Assembly: GCA_002842215.1 (NCBI GenBank)
Contig: PHCC01000015.1
Coordinates: 124,001-188,000 of the forward strand
Direction: 5' to 3'
Length of the DNA stretch: 64,000 nt
From: Betaproteobacteria bacterium HGW-Betaproteobacteria-9
Lineage (GTDB): Bacteria; Pseudomonadota; Gammaproteobacteria; Burkholderiales; Burkholderiaceae_C
Shown here: piece after piece, positions 29,620 through 38,895 of the stretch
How positions within the stretch are numbered: the first letter of the stretch is position 1
How the letters are laid out: every line of letters begins with the position of its first letter
The notes under the pieces: generated by a model
The model's database searches: none
Told to the model about the DNA's origin: nothing
The model's input: the letters and a program-made list of their open reading frames with translations, nothing else
Position numbers and translations under genes: made by a program

Positions 29620-30335
29620 CAGCGCTGCGGAGCGGTGTCGTAGGTGGCGTTGCGCAGGAAGCCCGCCGGCATCTGCAGCGCAGACATGCCGCCATACTGC
29701 CGATGCTCCGCCAGCATCTGCTCAAGCCGAGCATCGCGAATCAAGATGCCCTGCCCGGTGCTCACCGCCACATTGGTTGACCCGGCATCTGGCGCGGCAA
29801 CCACCGGTATCGCCGGATCTGTGGGCGGTGCGACCTGCGCCAGCTGGGGCGCTGAAACTGCTGAGTCACCCGGAGCCGAGGCCCCCTGAATCACGCTCCA
29901 GCTCACTGCGACAACGGCCGCCAGCGAGGCCAGACCCGCCGCCATCTTCCAGCGCATCACCGGGTCGTTCGCCGCCGCTCCGCGCACCTGCGCCATCACG
30001 ACAGGGCTCGCTGGCCGGCTCTGGGACCGCTCGGCAAGCTGGAGTCGCGCACTGATACCGGCCACAAAGGCCTGCGGCGCGACGTTCGACACGGCAGGCG
30101 CCGTGCCACGCAGCACATCGCCAATCACCTGGTAGGCATGCCAATCGGCGTGCAGCTCAGAACGGTGGTCGGCATCGGCCAGAAGGGCGTCCAGCTCGTC
30201 AGCACCGATCTCACCATCGGTCAACGCAGACAGTGCACCCGCCAGATCGCTATCCGGATCGGAATGAAATGACACACCAGACCTCGCAGGCTGGCGCACA
30301 TTCACGTTGTCTTGTTCGGCATTCATGGTTGACAT
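29619..30335 (-). CDS. rseA: Anti-sigma-E factor RseA/MucA
   Basis: Inner-membrane anti-sigma factor that holds RpoE inactive until proteolysed. The N-terminal cytoplasmic domain (ALSALTDGEIGADELDALLAD...WHAYQVIGDVLRG, about residues 33-78) is the RseA_N fold; a transmembrane helix follows at about 132-152 (AAGLASLAAVVAVSWSVIQG), then a periplasmic part ending in the RseA_C-like LEQMLAEHRQYGGMSALQMPAGF. At 238 residues it is a typical length. There are two possible ATGs (codon 1 and codon 4). It lies 50 bp after rpoE. Confidence 0.95.
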   Translation of the reverse strand: MSTMNAEQDNVNVRQPARSGVSFHSDPDSDLAGALSALTDGEIGADELDALLADADHRSELHADWHAYQVIGDVLRGTAPAVSNVAPQAFVAGISARLQLAERSQSRPASPVVMAQVRGAAANDPVMRWKMAAGLASLAAVVAVSWSVIQGASAPGDSAVSAPQLAQVAPPTDPAIPVVAAPDAGSTNVAVSTGQGILIRDARLEQMLAEHRQYGGMSALQMPAGFLRNATYDTAPQR

Positions 30336-30385
30336 CCAAAAAACTCAAGGGTTCAAGCCCCGTTCACACCGCACCGTTTTCGGCA

Positions 30386-31030
30386 TCACCAGCGTTTGCC
30401 GGACTGGCGCTCCAGCATCGGTTTGATGCGGCCCGATATCGCTTCGCGCGCCCGGAAGATGCGAGAACGCACCGTACCGATGGGGCAATCCAGTGCCAGC
30501 GCAATCTCTTCGTAGCTCAAACCGTCCATTTCCCGCAAGCTGATCGCCATGCGCAACTCTTCCGGCAAAGCGTCCATGGCAGCGTTCACCGCCTCGGCAA
30601 TTTCCTTGCTGGCCAACACCGCTTCGGGCGTCTCGTGATCAACCGCGTTGGAATTTAGTTCGTGTTCGGAGGAGGAAGTTTCATCATCCTCCGCTGATTT
30701 CATCTGGGACTGGAAGATCAGCGGGTCGCGCTTGAGTTCCAGCAGCTGCTTTTTCGCCGTGTTGACGGCGATCCGGTAAAGCCAGGTGTAGAACTGTGCG
30801 TCACCCCGAAACTGCGCCAGCGCCCGGTAGGCACGGATGAAGGTCTCCTGGGCGATATCCTGCACCAGATCAACATCGCGCACCATGCGCCCGATCAGGC
30901 GCTCGACCCTTCTTTGGTATTTGATGACCAGCAGCTCGAACGCGCGCTGCTCCCCGGCAAGCGTGCGTTGCACCAGCATGACATCGCTGTCGGGCGGCGG
31001 GGGGGCGGTGTGATCTTCGGGTTGTGTCAT
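30386..31030 (-). CDS. rpoE: RNA polymerase sigma factor RpoE
   Basis: ECF sigma factor for envelope stress. Region 2 (VIKYQRRVERLIGRMVRDVDLVQDIAQETFIRAYRAL...WLYRIAVNTAKKQL) and region 4 (ALPEELRMAISLREMDGLSYEEIALALDCPIGTVRSRIFRAREAI) are complete. The ATG at 31030 gives 214 residues; a TTG eleven codons upstream (31063) is possible but less likely. A TATATT box about 20 bases before the ATG is a weak promoter candidate. The fabF gene and a small membrane-protein gene precede it on the same strand, so read-through from fatty-acid genes is possible. Confidence 0.97.
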   Translation of the reverse strand: MTQPEDHTAPPPPDSDVMLVQRTLAGEQRAFELLVIKYQRRVERLIGRMVRDVDLVQDIAQETFIRAYRALAQFRGDAQFYTWLYRIAVNTAKKQLLELKRDPLIFQSQMKSAEDDETSSSEHELNSNAVDHETPEAVLASKEIAEAVNAAMDALPEELRMAISLREMDGLSYEEIALALDCPIGTVRSRIFRAREAISGRIKPMLERQSGKRW

Positions 31031-31142
31031 GCGGCAGGAGCGGGCCGCAGAAATATACCCCAAGCCTGGCGATGCCTGAGCGCACGGTCACGCGGGACAG
31101 GGAAGTCATGGTGCCTGCAAGGTCTGAAGGCGCTGCAATCGG

Positions 31143-31628
31143 TCATTGGATCGCACAGCCCTGCCGCTGGTGCGCCATCAACGCGCGACGAAAATCGTTC
31201 CAGCGCAAAGGATCGCGAGCCCGTTCGACCCATGCCCAGCTGCTGGCGGCGTCCGGGTTGTGCAAACGCAGCAGCACACGGTCTTGCAGATCCAGCACAG
31301 CGTCGACCCGAAGCAAAGTCACACCGTCTTTGTACGCCTCGCTGTGCCAGACCCAGGCCCCTGCAAGGGACGGTCCGGCCGCTGAATCGGCCAGCGCGTC
31401 CCACCACAACAAGCCTTCCGATGTTCGCTGCCAGCTCCACATGGCGAAGCCCATCCAGAGCAGCCACAAGACAACGCCCGTCATGAGACCACCCGCCTCG
31501 ACGGTGGTTCCGCTCACCCACCATCCGCCGGTCAGTGCCGCCAAACCCATTGCTCCCAGGCCCTGCATCCACCAACCGTACAAAGCACAACGCCCCACCG
31601 GATACCGAACCGATGGGGCGTTGCGCAT
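31143..31628 (-). CDS. Small two-helix membrane protein, possibly YgfX-like
   Basis: A 161-residue protein I cannot assign firmly. It has two hydrophobic segments (about residues 18-38 and 42-68) and a soluble Trp-rich C-terminal part (SEGLLWWDALADSAAG...LLRLHNPDAASSWAWVERARDPLRWNDFRRALMAHQ). The two-helix hairpin and the terminal W-x-x-x-R-R-A-L pattern recall YgfX/CptA proteins, which elsewhere neighbour sdhE. It lies 36 bp after fabF and 113 bp before rpoE, in the same orientation, so it bridges the two gene groups. Function unknown. Confidence 0.75.
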   Translation of the reverse strand: MRNAPSVRYPVGRCALYGWWMQGLGAMGLAALTGGWWVSGTTVEAGGLMTGVVLWLLWMGFAMWSWQRTSEGLLWWDALADSAAGPSLAGAWVWHSEAYKDGVTLLRVDAVLDLQDRVLLRLHNPDAASSWAWVERARDPLRWNDFRRALMAHQRQGCAIQ

Positions 31629-31664
31629 GATCAGACCGTCAGAGCCCTATGGCTGTCAGCAGGC

Positions 31665-32909
31665 TCAGACGCGTTTGAAGACCAGCGTTCCGTTGGTGCC
31701 ACCAAAACCAAAGTTGTTCTTCATCGCGAAGTCGATCCTCATGTCACGCGCGACGTTGGCGCAGTAATCGAGATCGCACTCGGGATCCTGATTGAAGATG
31801 TTGATGGTTGGCGGACTCTTCTGCTCTTTCAGCGCCAGGATGGTGAACACGCTCTCGATACCACCAGCACCGCCCAGAAGGTGCCCGGTCATGGACTTGG
31901 TGGAGTTCACCACCGTCTTCTTGGCGTGATCACCCAAAGCGGCCTTGATGGCGCTGGTTTCGTTCACATCACCGAGCGGCGTGGATGTGCCATGGGCATT
32001 GAGATAGTCCACCTGATCGGCATTCACACCCGCGTTACGCAAAGCGTTGATCATGGCGCGGCGTGGGCCGTCCATGTTGGGCGCTGTCATGTGACCTGCA
32101 TCAGCGCTCATGCCGTAGCCAACCAGTTCGGCATAAATCTTGGCACCACGTGCTTTGGCGTGCTCGTACTCTTCAAGCACCACCACACCCGCACCTTCGC
32201 CCAGCACAAAACCGTCACGGTCCTTGTCCCAGGGGCGGGACGCCGTGGCAGGATCGTCGTTGCGAGTAGACAGCGCACGCATGGAGGCGAACCCCCCCAC
32301 GCCCAGCGGCGAAACGGTGGCTTCGGAGCCGCCGGCCACGATCACGTCGGCGTCGCCGTACTCAATCTTGCGCGCGCCTTCACCAATGCAATGCAACCCG
32401 GTGGTACAGGCGGTGACGACCGCGAGGTTGGGCCCTTTGAAGCCGAAGCGTATCGACACATGACCCGAGATCATGTTGATGATGGAGGCCGGCACAAAGA
32501 ACGGCGAAATGCGGCGGGCGCCACGGTTCGTGAACTCGGTGTGCGTCTCTTCAATCATCGGCAGGCCGCCGATCCCGGAGCCAATGATGCATCCGATCCG
32601 GGTGGCTTCTTCCTCACCCAGCGCATCGCCCGTGGGCAGACCGGCATCAGCAACCGCCTGTGAAGCAGCAGCAATACCGAAATGGATGAACGCATCCATC
32701 GTGCGCGCTTCTTTCGAAGACATGTACGACTCGACACTGAAGCCCTTGACCTCACCTGCGACCTGGCAGGAAAAGCTGGACGCGTCAAACTTGGTGATGC
32801 GGTCGATGCCGGACTTGCCGGCAAGAATGTTGGCCCAGGACTCAGACACCGTGTTACCCACGGGGCTGACGCAACCCAGGCCGGTCACGACAACGCGACG
32901 ACGACTCAT
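31665..32909 (-). CDS. fabF: 3-oxoacyl-ACP synthase II
   Basis: Condensing enzyme elongating acyl-ACP with malonyl-ACP. The chosen ATG (preceded by GCGTGGGGGAATTCA) gives 414 residues starting [18 protein letters not shown]. The catalytic cysteine is C168 in [11 protein letters not shown]; the histidines are in [11 protein letters not shown] and [13 protein letters not shown]; the [15 protein letters not shown]-terminus is standard. A 21-codon upstream extension of the frame is spurious. acpP precedes it after a 92-bp spacer with two perfect palindromes. Confidence 0.99.
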   Translation of the reverse strand: MSRRRVVVTGLGCVSPVGNTVSESWANILAGKSGIDRITKFDASSFSCQVAGEVKGFSVESYMSSKEARTMDAFIHFGIAAASQAVADAGLPTGDALGEEEATRIGCIIGSGIGGLPMIEETHTEFTNRGARRISPFFVPASIINMISGHVSIRFGFKGPNLAVVTACTTGLHCIGEGARKIEYGDADVIVAGGSEATVSPLGVGGFASMRALSTRNDDPATASRPWDKDRDGFVLGEGAGVVVLEEYEHAKARGAKIYAELVGYGMSADAGHMTAPNMDGPRRAMINALRNAGVNADQVDYLNAHGTSTPLGDVNETSAIKAALGDHAKKTVVNSTKSMTGHLLGGAGGIESVFTILALKEQKSPPTINIFNQDPECDLDYCANVARDMRIDFAMKNNFGFGGTNGTLVFKRV

Positions 32910-32919
32910 TGAATTCCCC

Positions 32920-32961
32920 CACGCATCAGAGTGCGTGAAATGCAATGCCCTCCCCGGGGAG
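32920..32961 (-). promoter_or_regulatory. Two palindromes in the acpP-fabF spacer
   Basis: CACGCA/TGCGTG with a 6-base loop (32920-32937) and the perfect 12-bp palindrome CTCCCCGGGGAG (32950-32961). The first ends about 10 bases before the fabF start, next to its GGGGGAA ribosome site. Neither is followed by a T-run, so they look more like RNA-stability or translation elements than terminators. Confidence 0.45.
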
Positions 32962-33001
32962 CCATGCCCCAAGGGAAGACCCTGCGTTGGACCATGAAGG
33001 A

Positions 33002-33274
<273 letters not shown>

Positions 33275-33365
33275 TCATTTTAGCCGGGCTAGGGAGAGGC
33301 CCCTAGGCGGCCCGCCGGACGGCTTTGTCGGCGTCGAAAAGGAATGGATTGGGATGCCCTGCCCG

Positions 33366-34127
33366 TCAGGACATGAACATGCCACCGTTGACATGCAGCT
33401 CCTGACCTGTGACGTAAGCGGCCTGAGGGCTCGCAAGGTAAGCCACAGCGTGCGCAATGTCGGCCGGTTTGCCCAGATGACCCAGTGGGATCTGGCCCAG
33501 CAGCGCTTTTTGCTGCTCTTCCGGCAACGTTGCCGTCATGTCGGTTTCGATGAACCCCGGCGCCACGCAGTTGACCGTGATGTTGCGGCTGCCCAGTTCA
33601 CGGGCCAGCGCCCGCGTCATGCCCGCCACACCCGCCTTGGCCGCCGCGTAGTTGGCTTGTCCCGGGTTGCCCGATGCGCCCACCACGCTGGTGATGCTGA
33701 TGATGCGGCCGTAGCGCTGCTTCATCATGGGACGGATCACGGCGCGGCTCATGCGGAACACGGCCTTCAGGTTGGTGTCGAGCACGGCATCCCAGTCATC
33801 GTCCTTGAGACGCATGGCCAGCATGTCGCGCGTGATGCCGGCGTTGTTCACCAGCACCTGCAGTCCACCATGGGTCTTGGTGATGTCATCGATCAGCGCC
33901 TCTGCGGCAGCGCCGTTGTTCACATCCAGCGTTGCGCCACGGCAGCCTGCAGCGGCTCCGGGCACACCCGCGAGCGCCTGCGAGATCTTGGCGGCGCCTT
34001 CGTCGCTGGTGGCGGTTCCGATCACGATCAGCCCGCGCGCCACCAGCTCGTGGGCAATGGCCGCACCGATACCGCGCGTTGCACCCGTGACCAGGGCCAC
34101 CTGGCCCGCAAATTTGATTTCAGACAT
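33366..34127 (-). CDS. fabG: 3-oxoacyl-ACP reductase
   Basis: NADPH-dependent short-chain dehydrogenase reducing 3-ketoacyl-ACP. The TGATRGIGAAIA cofactor loop, NNAGITRDMLAMRLKD, the catalytic Ser in SITSVVGASGNPGQANYAAAKAG with the YxxxK pair, and the C-terminal YVTGQELHVNGGMFMS are all present in 253 residues, somewhat longer than the E. coli enzyme. It lies 18 bp after fabD; a 124-bp spacer with a CTAGGG/CCCTAG hairpin (33289-33306) separates it from acpP. Confidence 0.98.
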   Translation of the reverse strand: MSEIKFAGQVALVTGATRGIGAAIAHELVARGLIVIGTATSDEGAAKISQALAGVPGAAAGCRGATLDVNNGAAAEALIDDITKTHGGLQVLVNNAGITRDMLAMRLKDDDWDAVLDTNLKAVFRMSRAVIRPMMKQRYGRIISITSVVGASGNPGQANYAAAKAGVAGMTRALARELGSRNITVNCVAPGFIETDMTATLPEEQQKALLGQIPLGHLGKPADIAHAVAYLASPQAAYVTGQELHVNGGMFMS

Positions 34128-34145
34128 GTCTTGGTTCTCCGAACG

Positions 34146-35096
34146 TCAGGCCAGCAGGTTCTTCACTTCGGCCAGTGAAGCCGGATCGTAGAGCGCGGCA
34201 CCTGTCAAGCCCGCATCAATGCGCTTGACCATGCCGGCCAGCACTTTGCCGGGGCCGCATTCAACCAGTGTGGTGATGCCGCGCTCCCGGATGGCGCTCA
34301 CACATTCAACCCAACGGACCGGTCCGAAAGCCTGGCGGTACAGCGCATCGCGGATGCGATCCGCATCGGTTTCCACGGCGACGTCGATGTTGTTGACCAA
34401 GGGAATCAGGGGCGCAGCAAAAGCTGTTGCAGCCAGCTGTTCTTTCAGCTTGTCCGCCGCAGGCTTCATGAGGCTGGAGTGGAACGGCGCAGAAACCGGC
34501 AGCGACAGCGCACGCTTGGCACCGTGTGCCTTGAGGACCTCGCAGGCCTTTTCGACCGCCGCCTTGCTGCCGGCAATCACGGTCTGGGCTGGATCGTTGA
34601 AGTTCACCGCCTCCACAACCTCCAGGCTGGCGCCACCGAACGTTGCCTGTGCCTCGGCACAGCCAGCAATCACTTTCGCCGCATCCATGCCCAGGATGGC
34701 GGCCATCGCACCGGCTCCCACAGGCACCGCTTCCTGCATCGCCGCCGCCCGGAAGCGAACCAGCGGGGTCGCCTGCGCCAGACTCAAGACACCCGAGGCC
34801 ACGAGCGCCGAATACTCGCCCAGTGAATGTCCGGCAACCACCGCAGGGGCCGCGCCACCTTCGGCGCACCAGACGCGCCAGGCGGCCACGCCCGCCACCA
34901 GCATCACCGGCTGGGTGTTGGTGGTCAAGCCCAGCGCTTCCTTGGGGCCTTCATGGATCAGATGCGCCAGGTCCTGACCCAAGGCATCCGATGCCTCCTG
35001 CAAGGTTTCGCGCACGGCAGGGTGGTCACCCCAGGCGTCCAGCATGCCAACGGATTGGGAACCCTGGCCCGGAAAGAGAAATGCAAAAGAAGTCAT
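34146..35096 (-). CDS. fabD: Malonyl-CoA:ACP transacylase
   Basis: Loads malonyl groups onto ACP. It begins FAFLFPGQGSQSVGML; the nucleophile is S91 in VVAGHSLGEYSALVASG; the catalytic His is in LPVSAPFHSSLM; GPGKVLAGM lies near the end. At 316 residues it is normal. It sits between fabH and fabG in the conserved plsX-fabH-fabD-fabG-acpP-fabF order. Confidence 0.99.
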   Translation of the reverse strand: MTSFAFLFPGQGSQSVGMLDAWGDHPAVRETLQEASDALGQDLAHLIHEGPKEALGLTTNTQPVMLVAGVAAWRVWCAEGGAAPAVVAGHSLGEYSALVASGVLSLAQATPLVRFRAAAMQEAVPVGAGAMAAILGMDAAKVIAGCAEAQATFGGASLEVVEAVNFNDPAQTVIAGSKAAVEKACEVLKAHGAKRALSLPVSAPFHSSLMKPAADKLKEQLAATAFAAPLIPLVNNIDVAVETDADRIRDALYRQAFGPVRWVECVSAIRERGITTLVECGPGKVLAGMVKRIDAGLTGAALYDPASLAEVKNLLA

Positions 35097-35156
35097 GACA
35101 ATGCTGAACGGTAAATGGGGCGCCGGACCGGCTTGGAGGCAGACGGACCCAAAAAT

Positions 35157-36134
35157 TCAAAGATCGAGCAACACTGCGCCCCATGTGAAGCCGCCGCCGA
35201 CGCCTTCGAGCAAAAGGGTATCGCCCTTTTTCACCTGATCGGCACGCACCGCATGGTCGAGAGCCAGCGGGATCGATGCCGCCGAGGTGTTGCCCTGCTC
35301 GTCCACCGTCACCACCACCTTGTCCATGGGCAGCTTCAGTTTCCGGGCCGTACTCTGCATGATCCGGATGTTGGCCTGGTGAGGAATCAGCCAGTCGATA
35401 TCGGCCTCGCTGCGCCCCGCCTTGGTAAGCACAGCCCGCGCCGTGTCCTCCAGCACGCCCACCGCCAGTTTGAACACCGCCTGTCCATCCATCTTGAGCA
35501 GTGGGTCCCCGAGAACCTTGCCGCCAGACACATGCCCCGGCACACACAGGATGCCGGCGTGTTTGCCGTCTGCATGAATGTCAGTAGCCAGGATGCCGGG
35601 CACATCGCTGGCCTCCAGCACGACCGCGCCCGCGCCGTCTCCGAACAGCACACAGGTGGTCCTATCGCTGAAGTCGAGCAAACGGGAAAACACTTCCGCC
35701 CCGACCACGAGCGCCTTTTTCGCCGTGCCCGTGCGAATCATCGCATCGGCCACCGTGAGACCATAAATGAAACCACTGCAAACGGCTTGCACGTCAAAAA
35801 CAGGACACCCTGAGATGCCCAGTTTGTGTTGCAGGATGGCCGCCGTGGACGGGAACACCATGTCCGGTGTCGACGTGGCCACGATGATCAGATCGATTTC
35901 GCTGCCATCCACCCCCGCGGCATCCATGGCCTTTCGACAGGCCTCCGCGGCCATGTCGCTGGCAAAAACGCCGTCGGCGACGAAATGGCGCGCCCGGATA
36001 CCGGTGCGCTCGACAATCCACTCGTCACTGGTCTCGACCCCGCCGGCGGCCAGTCGTTCGACCATGTCGGCATTGGTCAGACGCAGGGGCGGCAGGTAGC
36101 TGCCAGTGCCGGAAATGCGGGCGTAGCGTGTCAT
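35157..36134 (-). CDS. fabH: 3-oxoacyl-ACP synthase III
   Basis: Starts fatty acid synthesis by condensing acetyl-CoA with malonyl-ACP. The catalytic triad is visible: C119 in [14 protein letters not shown], His in [12 protein letters not shown] and Asn in [13 protein letters not shown]; the C-terminal [13 protein letters not shown] is typical. At 325 residues it is full length. It starts 20 bp after plsX. Confidence 0.99.
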   Translation of the reverse strand: MTRYARISGTGSYLPPLRLTNADMVERLAAGGVETSDEWIVERTGIRARHFVADGVFASDMAAEACRKAMDAAGVDGSEIDLIIVATSTPDMVFPSTAAILQHKLGISGCPVFDVQAVCSGFIYGLTVADAMIRTGTAKKALVVGAEVFSRLLDFSDRTTCVLFGDGAGAVVLEASDVPGILATDIHADGKHAGILCVPGHVSGGKVLGDPLLKMDGQAVFKLAVGVLEDTARAVLTKAGRSEADIDWLIPHQANIRIMQSTARKLKLPMDKVVVTVDEQGNTSAASIPLALDHAVRADQVKKGDTLLLEGVGGGFTWGAVLLDL

Positions 36135-36154
36135 GCTGATAAAGGGTGAGCGAA

Positions 36155-37219
36155 TTAAAGGGTGGGAATGCTTTTGATCTCGCTGGGAACCCCGGCTGGC
36201 GACAGCAAGGGGGCAGCGTGGGCAATGCGTTCCTGCACACTGCTCAGCAAACCATTGTGGGCCGCATCATAAGCCCGCCCCAGCGCTTGCTCGAAAGCGA
36301 AGGCATCGGCCGATCCATGGCTCTTGAAAACAAGCCCGCGCAGGCCCAACAGCGCAGCCCCATTGTATCGGCGGTGATCCACCCGCTTTTTAAACGATGA
36401 TAAGACCGGATAGGCAATGATTGCCGCCATTTTGGTCAGGATGTTCTTTGAGAACGCTTCACGGATGAGGCCACTGATCATCGTGGCCAGACCTTCGCTG
36501 GCCTTGAGCGCCACATTGCCCACAAAACCATCGCACACCACGATGTCGGCGCTGCCCTTGAAGATGTCGTCACCCTCTACGTTGCCGAAGAAATTCAGAT
36601 CACCGGTGTTCGCCGCATTTCGCAACAGCACACCCGCTTTTTTGATGACATCGCTGCCTTTGATCACTTCTTCGCCGACGTTGAGCAAACCCACGGTGGG
36701 TTCGGGCTTGCCGGTGATCGCGACCACCAGAGCCGACCCCATGACAGCAAACTGCAACAAATGCTCGGCCGTGCAATCCACGTTGGCGCCCAGATCCAGG
36801 ACCGTGGTCGCGCCTCCACGTGCATTGGGCAACTGGCTGGCAATCGCCGGCCGGTCAATGCCTTCGAGGGTTTTGAGCAGGTAACGAGAAATGGCCATGA
36901 GCGCACCCGTGTTGCCCGCCGACACAGCCGCCTGCGCAGCACCATCCTTGACCTGCTGGATCGCGACCCGCATGGAAGAATCTTTCTTCTTGCGCAGCGC
37001 AACTTCAATCGGATCGTCCATGGCGACCACTTCGCTGGCGGGCACCACGCGACAGCGCACGTTGTTGAGCAGCTGAGGCCGGGACTTTTTCAACACCTCG
37101 GGCTGACCCACGAGCAACAGATGGGCCTGCGGATGGCTGGCCAAAAAGGCCTCACAGGCCGGCAAGGTCACCCCCACACCAACGTCTCCACCCATGCAAT
37201 CCACAGCAACGGTGATCAT
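36155..37219 (-). CDS. plsX: Phosphate acyltransferase
   Basis: Makes acyl-phosphate from acyl-ACP for phospholipid synthesis. It begins [18 protein letters not shown], with the conserved [30 protein letters not shown] and [17 protein letters not shown] segments; 354 residues is normal. A strong terminator (37261-37287) separates it from rpmF, so it probably has its own promoter in the 40 bp upstream or depends on read-through. Confidence 0.98.
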   Translation of the reverse strand: MITVAVDCMGGDVGVGVTLPACEAFLASHPQAHLLLVGQPEVLKKSRPQLLNNVRCRVVPASEVVAMDDPIEVALRKKKDSSMRVAIQQVKDGAAQAAVSAGNTGALMAISRYLLKTLEGIDRPAIASQLPNARGGATTVLDLGANVDCTAEHLLQFAVMGSALVVAITGKPEPTVGLLNVGEEVIKGSDVIKKAGVLLRNAANTGDLNFFGNVEGDDIFKGSADIVVCDGFVGNVALKASEGLATMISGLIREAFSKNILTKMAAIIAYPVLSSFKKRVDHRRYNGAALLGLRGLVFKSHGSADAFAFEQALGRAYDAAHNGLLSSVQERIAHAAPLLSPAGVPSEIKSIPTL

Positions 37220-37260
37220 GCAAACTTCTCAGTGGTGGCGCCCCAGACGCCACAAGAATG

Positions 37261-37287
37261 AAAAAAGCCCGCATGGCACATGCGGGC
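37261..37287 (-). terminator. Intrinsic terminator between rpmF and plsX
   Basis: On the minus strand: GCCCGCATG, loop TGC, CATGCGGGC, then six T (perfect 9-bp stem, 37267-37287; T-run 37261-37266). It closes the yceD-rpmF unit 67 bp after rpmF and 41 bp before the plsX start. Confidence 0.92.
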
Positions 37288-37354
37288 CTGTTCAAGAACA
37301 GCGGTCACCACCCCGGACGCGGTATCGCGACGGGGCCGGAGACCCGCCGCCACT

Positions 37355-37537
37355 TTAGGCTTCGGACTTGTTCTTCAGTACTTGGCGGCCACGGTAGAAA
37401 CCGTTGGGGCTGATGTGGTGACGCAGGTGCACTTCACCGGTGGTCGGCTCAACGGCAATGCCGGGCACGTTCAGCGCGTTGTGCGAGCGGTGCATGCCGC
37501 GCTTGGAAGGGGACTTTTTGTTTTGCTGGACGGCCAT
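37355..37537 (-). CDS. rpmF: 50S ribosomal protein L32
   Basis: A 60-residue basic ribosomal protein starting [20 protein letters not shown], the L32 signature; [18 protein letters not shown] closes it. There are no zinc-binding cysteines, so it is the C-minus form. The ATG follows TTCAGGAGCCCACC. yceD-rpmF-plsX-fab order is conserved across bacteria, linking ribosome and membrane synthesis. Confidence 0.98.
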   Translation of the reverse strand: MAVQQNKKSPSKRGMHRSHNALNVPGIAVEPTTGEVHLRHHISPNGFYRGRQVLKNKSEA

Positions 37538-37601
37538 GGTGGGCTCCTGAATTCAATAGGGTCAATCGGGGTGCGCCTAGGGTTCGCCTACCACCATATT
37601 C

Positions 37602-37680
37602 GTGTACACCGTACACCTCACAGTGAAATCGATACCAGCGCAAAGCCAAGCATTATAGCTCGAAGATCACCCTGCGTCAC
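37602..37680 (-). promoter_or_regulatory. rpmF promoter and leader dyad
   Basis: On the minus strand GTGACG (37680-37675), 17 bp, TATAAT (37657-37652): a consensus -10 with a 4/6 -35 at ideal spacing, overlapping the yceD stop. The inferred start near 37645 gives a leader of about 108 bases. The leader holds a perfect GTGTAC/GTACAC dyad (37602-37616), which on the minus strand also reads as a tandem GGTGTAC repeat. Confidence 0.6.
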
Positions 37681-38243
37681 TTTTTCAGGCGGGACAACGC
37701 CGCAAACGGGTGCGGGCGCTGTTCTTCTGCAGGGCCGTCTGCGTCGGCCACATCGCCGGACCGCATGGACACCGGCACCGGACAGGCGTCGTGCATCGGC
37801 ACCAGCGGCAGCGCCATCAAGAGCTCATCTTCCAGCAATTCATACAGGCTGGGACGCGGCTCCAGCGGCAACAGGTCTTCCTCGCAGTCATTGTCTTCTG
37901 CCACGGCCGTGGCTTCGTCGGCCACGAACCGAAACCAGCGGTCCACCTGGAGCGGGGTTTCCACAGCGCCCAGACAACGCTGGCAGGTCAAGGGCACCAC
38001 CGTTTCCGCCAGCAAATGAAGCCACACCGCAGGCTCGCCGCCCCCGGATGCCTCACGCAAAGCGCCATGCGCCCGCCAATGGACACCCGGCAGATCGGCC
38101 GCGCCGCTCTCGGGGTGCAACTCGTCTTTCAGGCGCTCAAACGGACCCATCGGGTCGTCCGCATTCACACTGGCACCGGCCTGGGCAAAAGCTCGCACGT
38201 CCAGACGGGCCGGGTTCCACGCAGTGTTCGGATTCGGTTTCAT
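37677..38243 (-). CDS. yceD: YceD/DUF177 family protein
   Basis: A 188-residue member of the DUF177 family, always found before rpmF and implicated in 23S rRNA or large-subunit maturation (family knowledge). Visible marks are the paired cysteines in LTCQRCLGAVETPL and a strongly acidic centre (VAEDNDCEEDLLPLEP...LYELLEDELLMALPLVPMHDAC), with a basic end. The ATG chosen gives MKPNPNTAWNPARLDVRAF; upstream in-frame ATGs exist (38282, 38342) but overlap the divergent maf gene. Confidence 0.9.
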   Translation of the reverse strand: MKPNPNTAWNPARLDVRAFAQAGASVNADDPMGPFERLKDELHPESGAADLPGVHWRAHGALREASGGGEPAVWLHLLAETVVPLTCQRCLGAVETPLQVDRWFRFVADEATAVAEDNDCEEDLLPLEPRPSLYELLEDELLMALPLVPMHDACPVPVSMRSGDVADADGPAEEQRPHPFAALSRLKK

Positions 38244-38280
38244 GGAGGGCAGTGTAAAAGAATGCGGGGACAATACCGGC

Positions 38281-38895
38281 ATGCCCTTGCACATGCCCAC
38301 CCCTGAAAACCACTCAAAGAAACGCCTGATTCTGGGCTCCACGTCGCCCTACCGGCGCGAATTGCTGGCGCGACTGGGCATCGCCTTTGATGTCGAACGC
38401 CCTGAGGTCGATGAAACCCCGCAACCAGGCGAAAAGCCCGCCGCACTGGCCATGCGTCTGGCCCTGGCCAAGGCGCGCGAGGTGGCCCGGCACCACCCCG
38501 AAGCGGTGGTGATCGGTAGCGACCAGGTCGCCGACCTGGACGGCGAACCCCTGGGCAAACCCGGCAATCACGAGCGCGCGGTCGAGCAGCTTCGCCGAAT
38601 GAGCGGCCAGACGGTGGTGTTCCAGACTGCAGTGGCCGTGGTGTGCCTGTCCAGCGGTTTTGAGCAGAGCGATCTGGCCGCCGTCCAGGTGGCATTTCGC
38701 ACACTGACCGAGGCGGAAATCGAGCACTACCTGCGGACCGAGCAGCCCTACGACTGCGCGGGCAGTGCCAAAAGTGAGGGCCTGGGCATCGCTTTGCTCG
38801 AACGCATTGAAAACGACGACCCGACCGCACTGGTCGGTCTGCCGCTGATCCGCACCTGTCGCATGATCCGCGCTGCGGGAGTACCCGTTCTGTGA
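38281..38895 (+). CDS. maf: Maf-family nucleotide pyrophosphatase, YceF type
   Basis: Hydrolyses nucleoside triphosphates; the YceF branch acts on 7-methyl-GTP (family knowledge). It shows LILGSTSPYRRELLARLG, PEVDETPQPGEKP, the catalytic GSDQVADLDGEPLGKP and CAGSAKSEGLGIALLERIENDDPTALVGLPL. 204 residues from the ATG at 38281; ATG 38293 is an alternative. It diverges from yceD with only 37 bp between start codons, and its stop overlaps the GTG of the next gene. Confidence 0.95.
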   Translation: MPLHMPTPENHSKKRLILGSTSPYRRELLARLGIAFDVERPEVDETPQPGEKPAALAMRLALAKAREVARHHPEAVVIGSDQVADLDGEPLGKPGNHERAVEQLRRMSGQTVVFQTAVAVVCLSSGFEQSDLAAVQVAFRTLTEAEIEHYLRTEQPYDCAGSAKSEGLGIALLERIENDDPTALVGLPLIRTCRMIRAAGVPVL

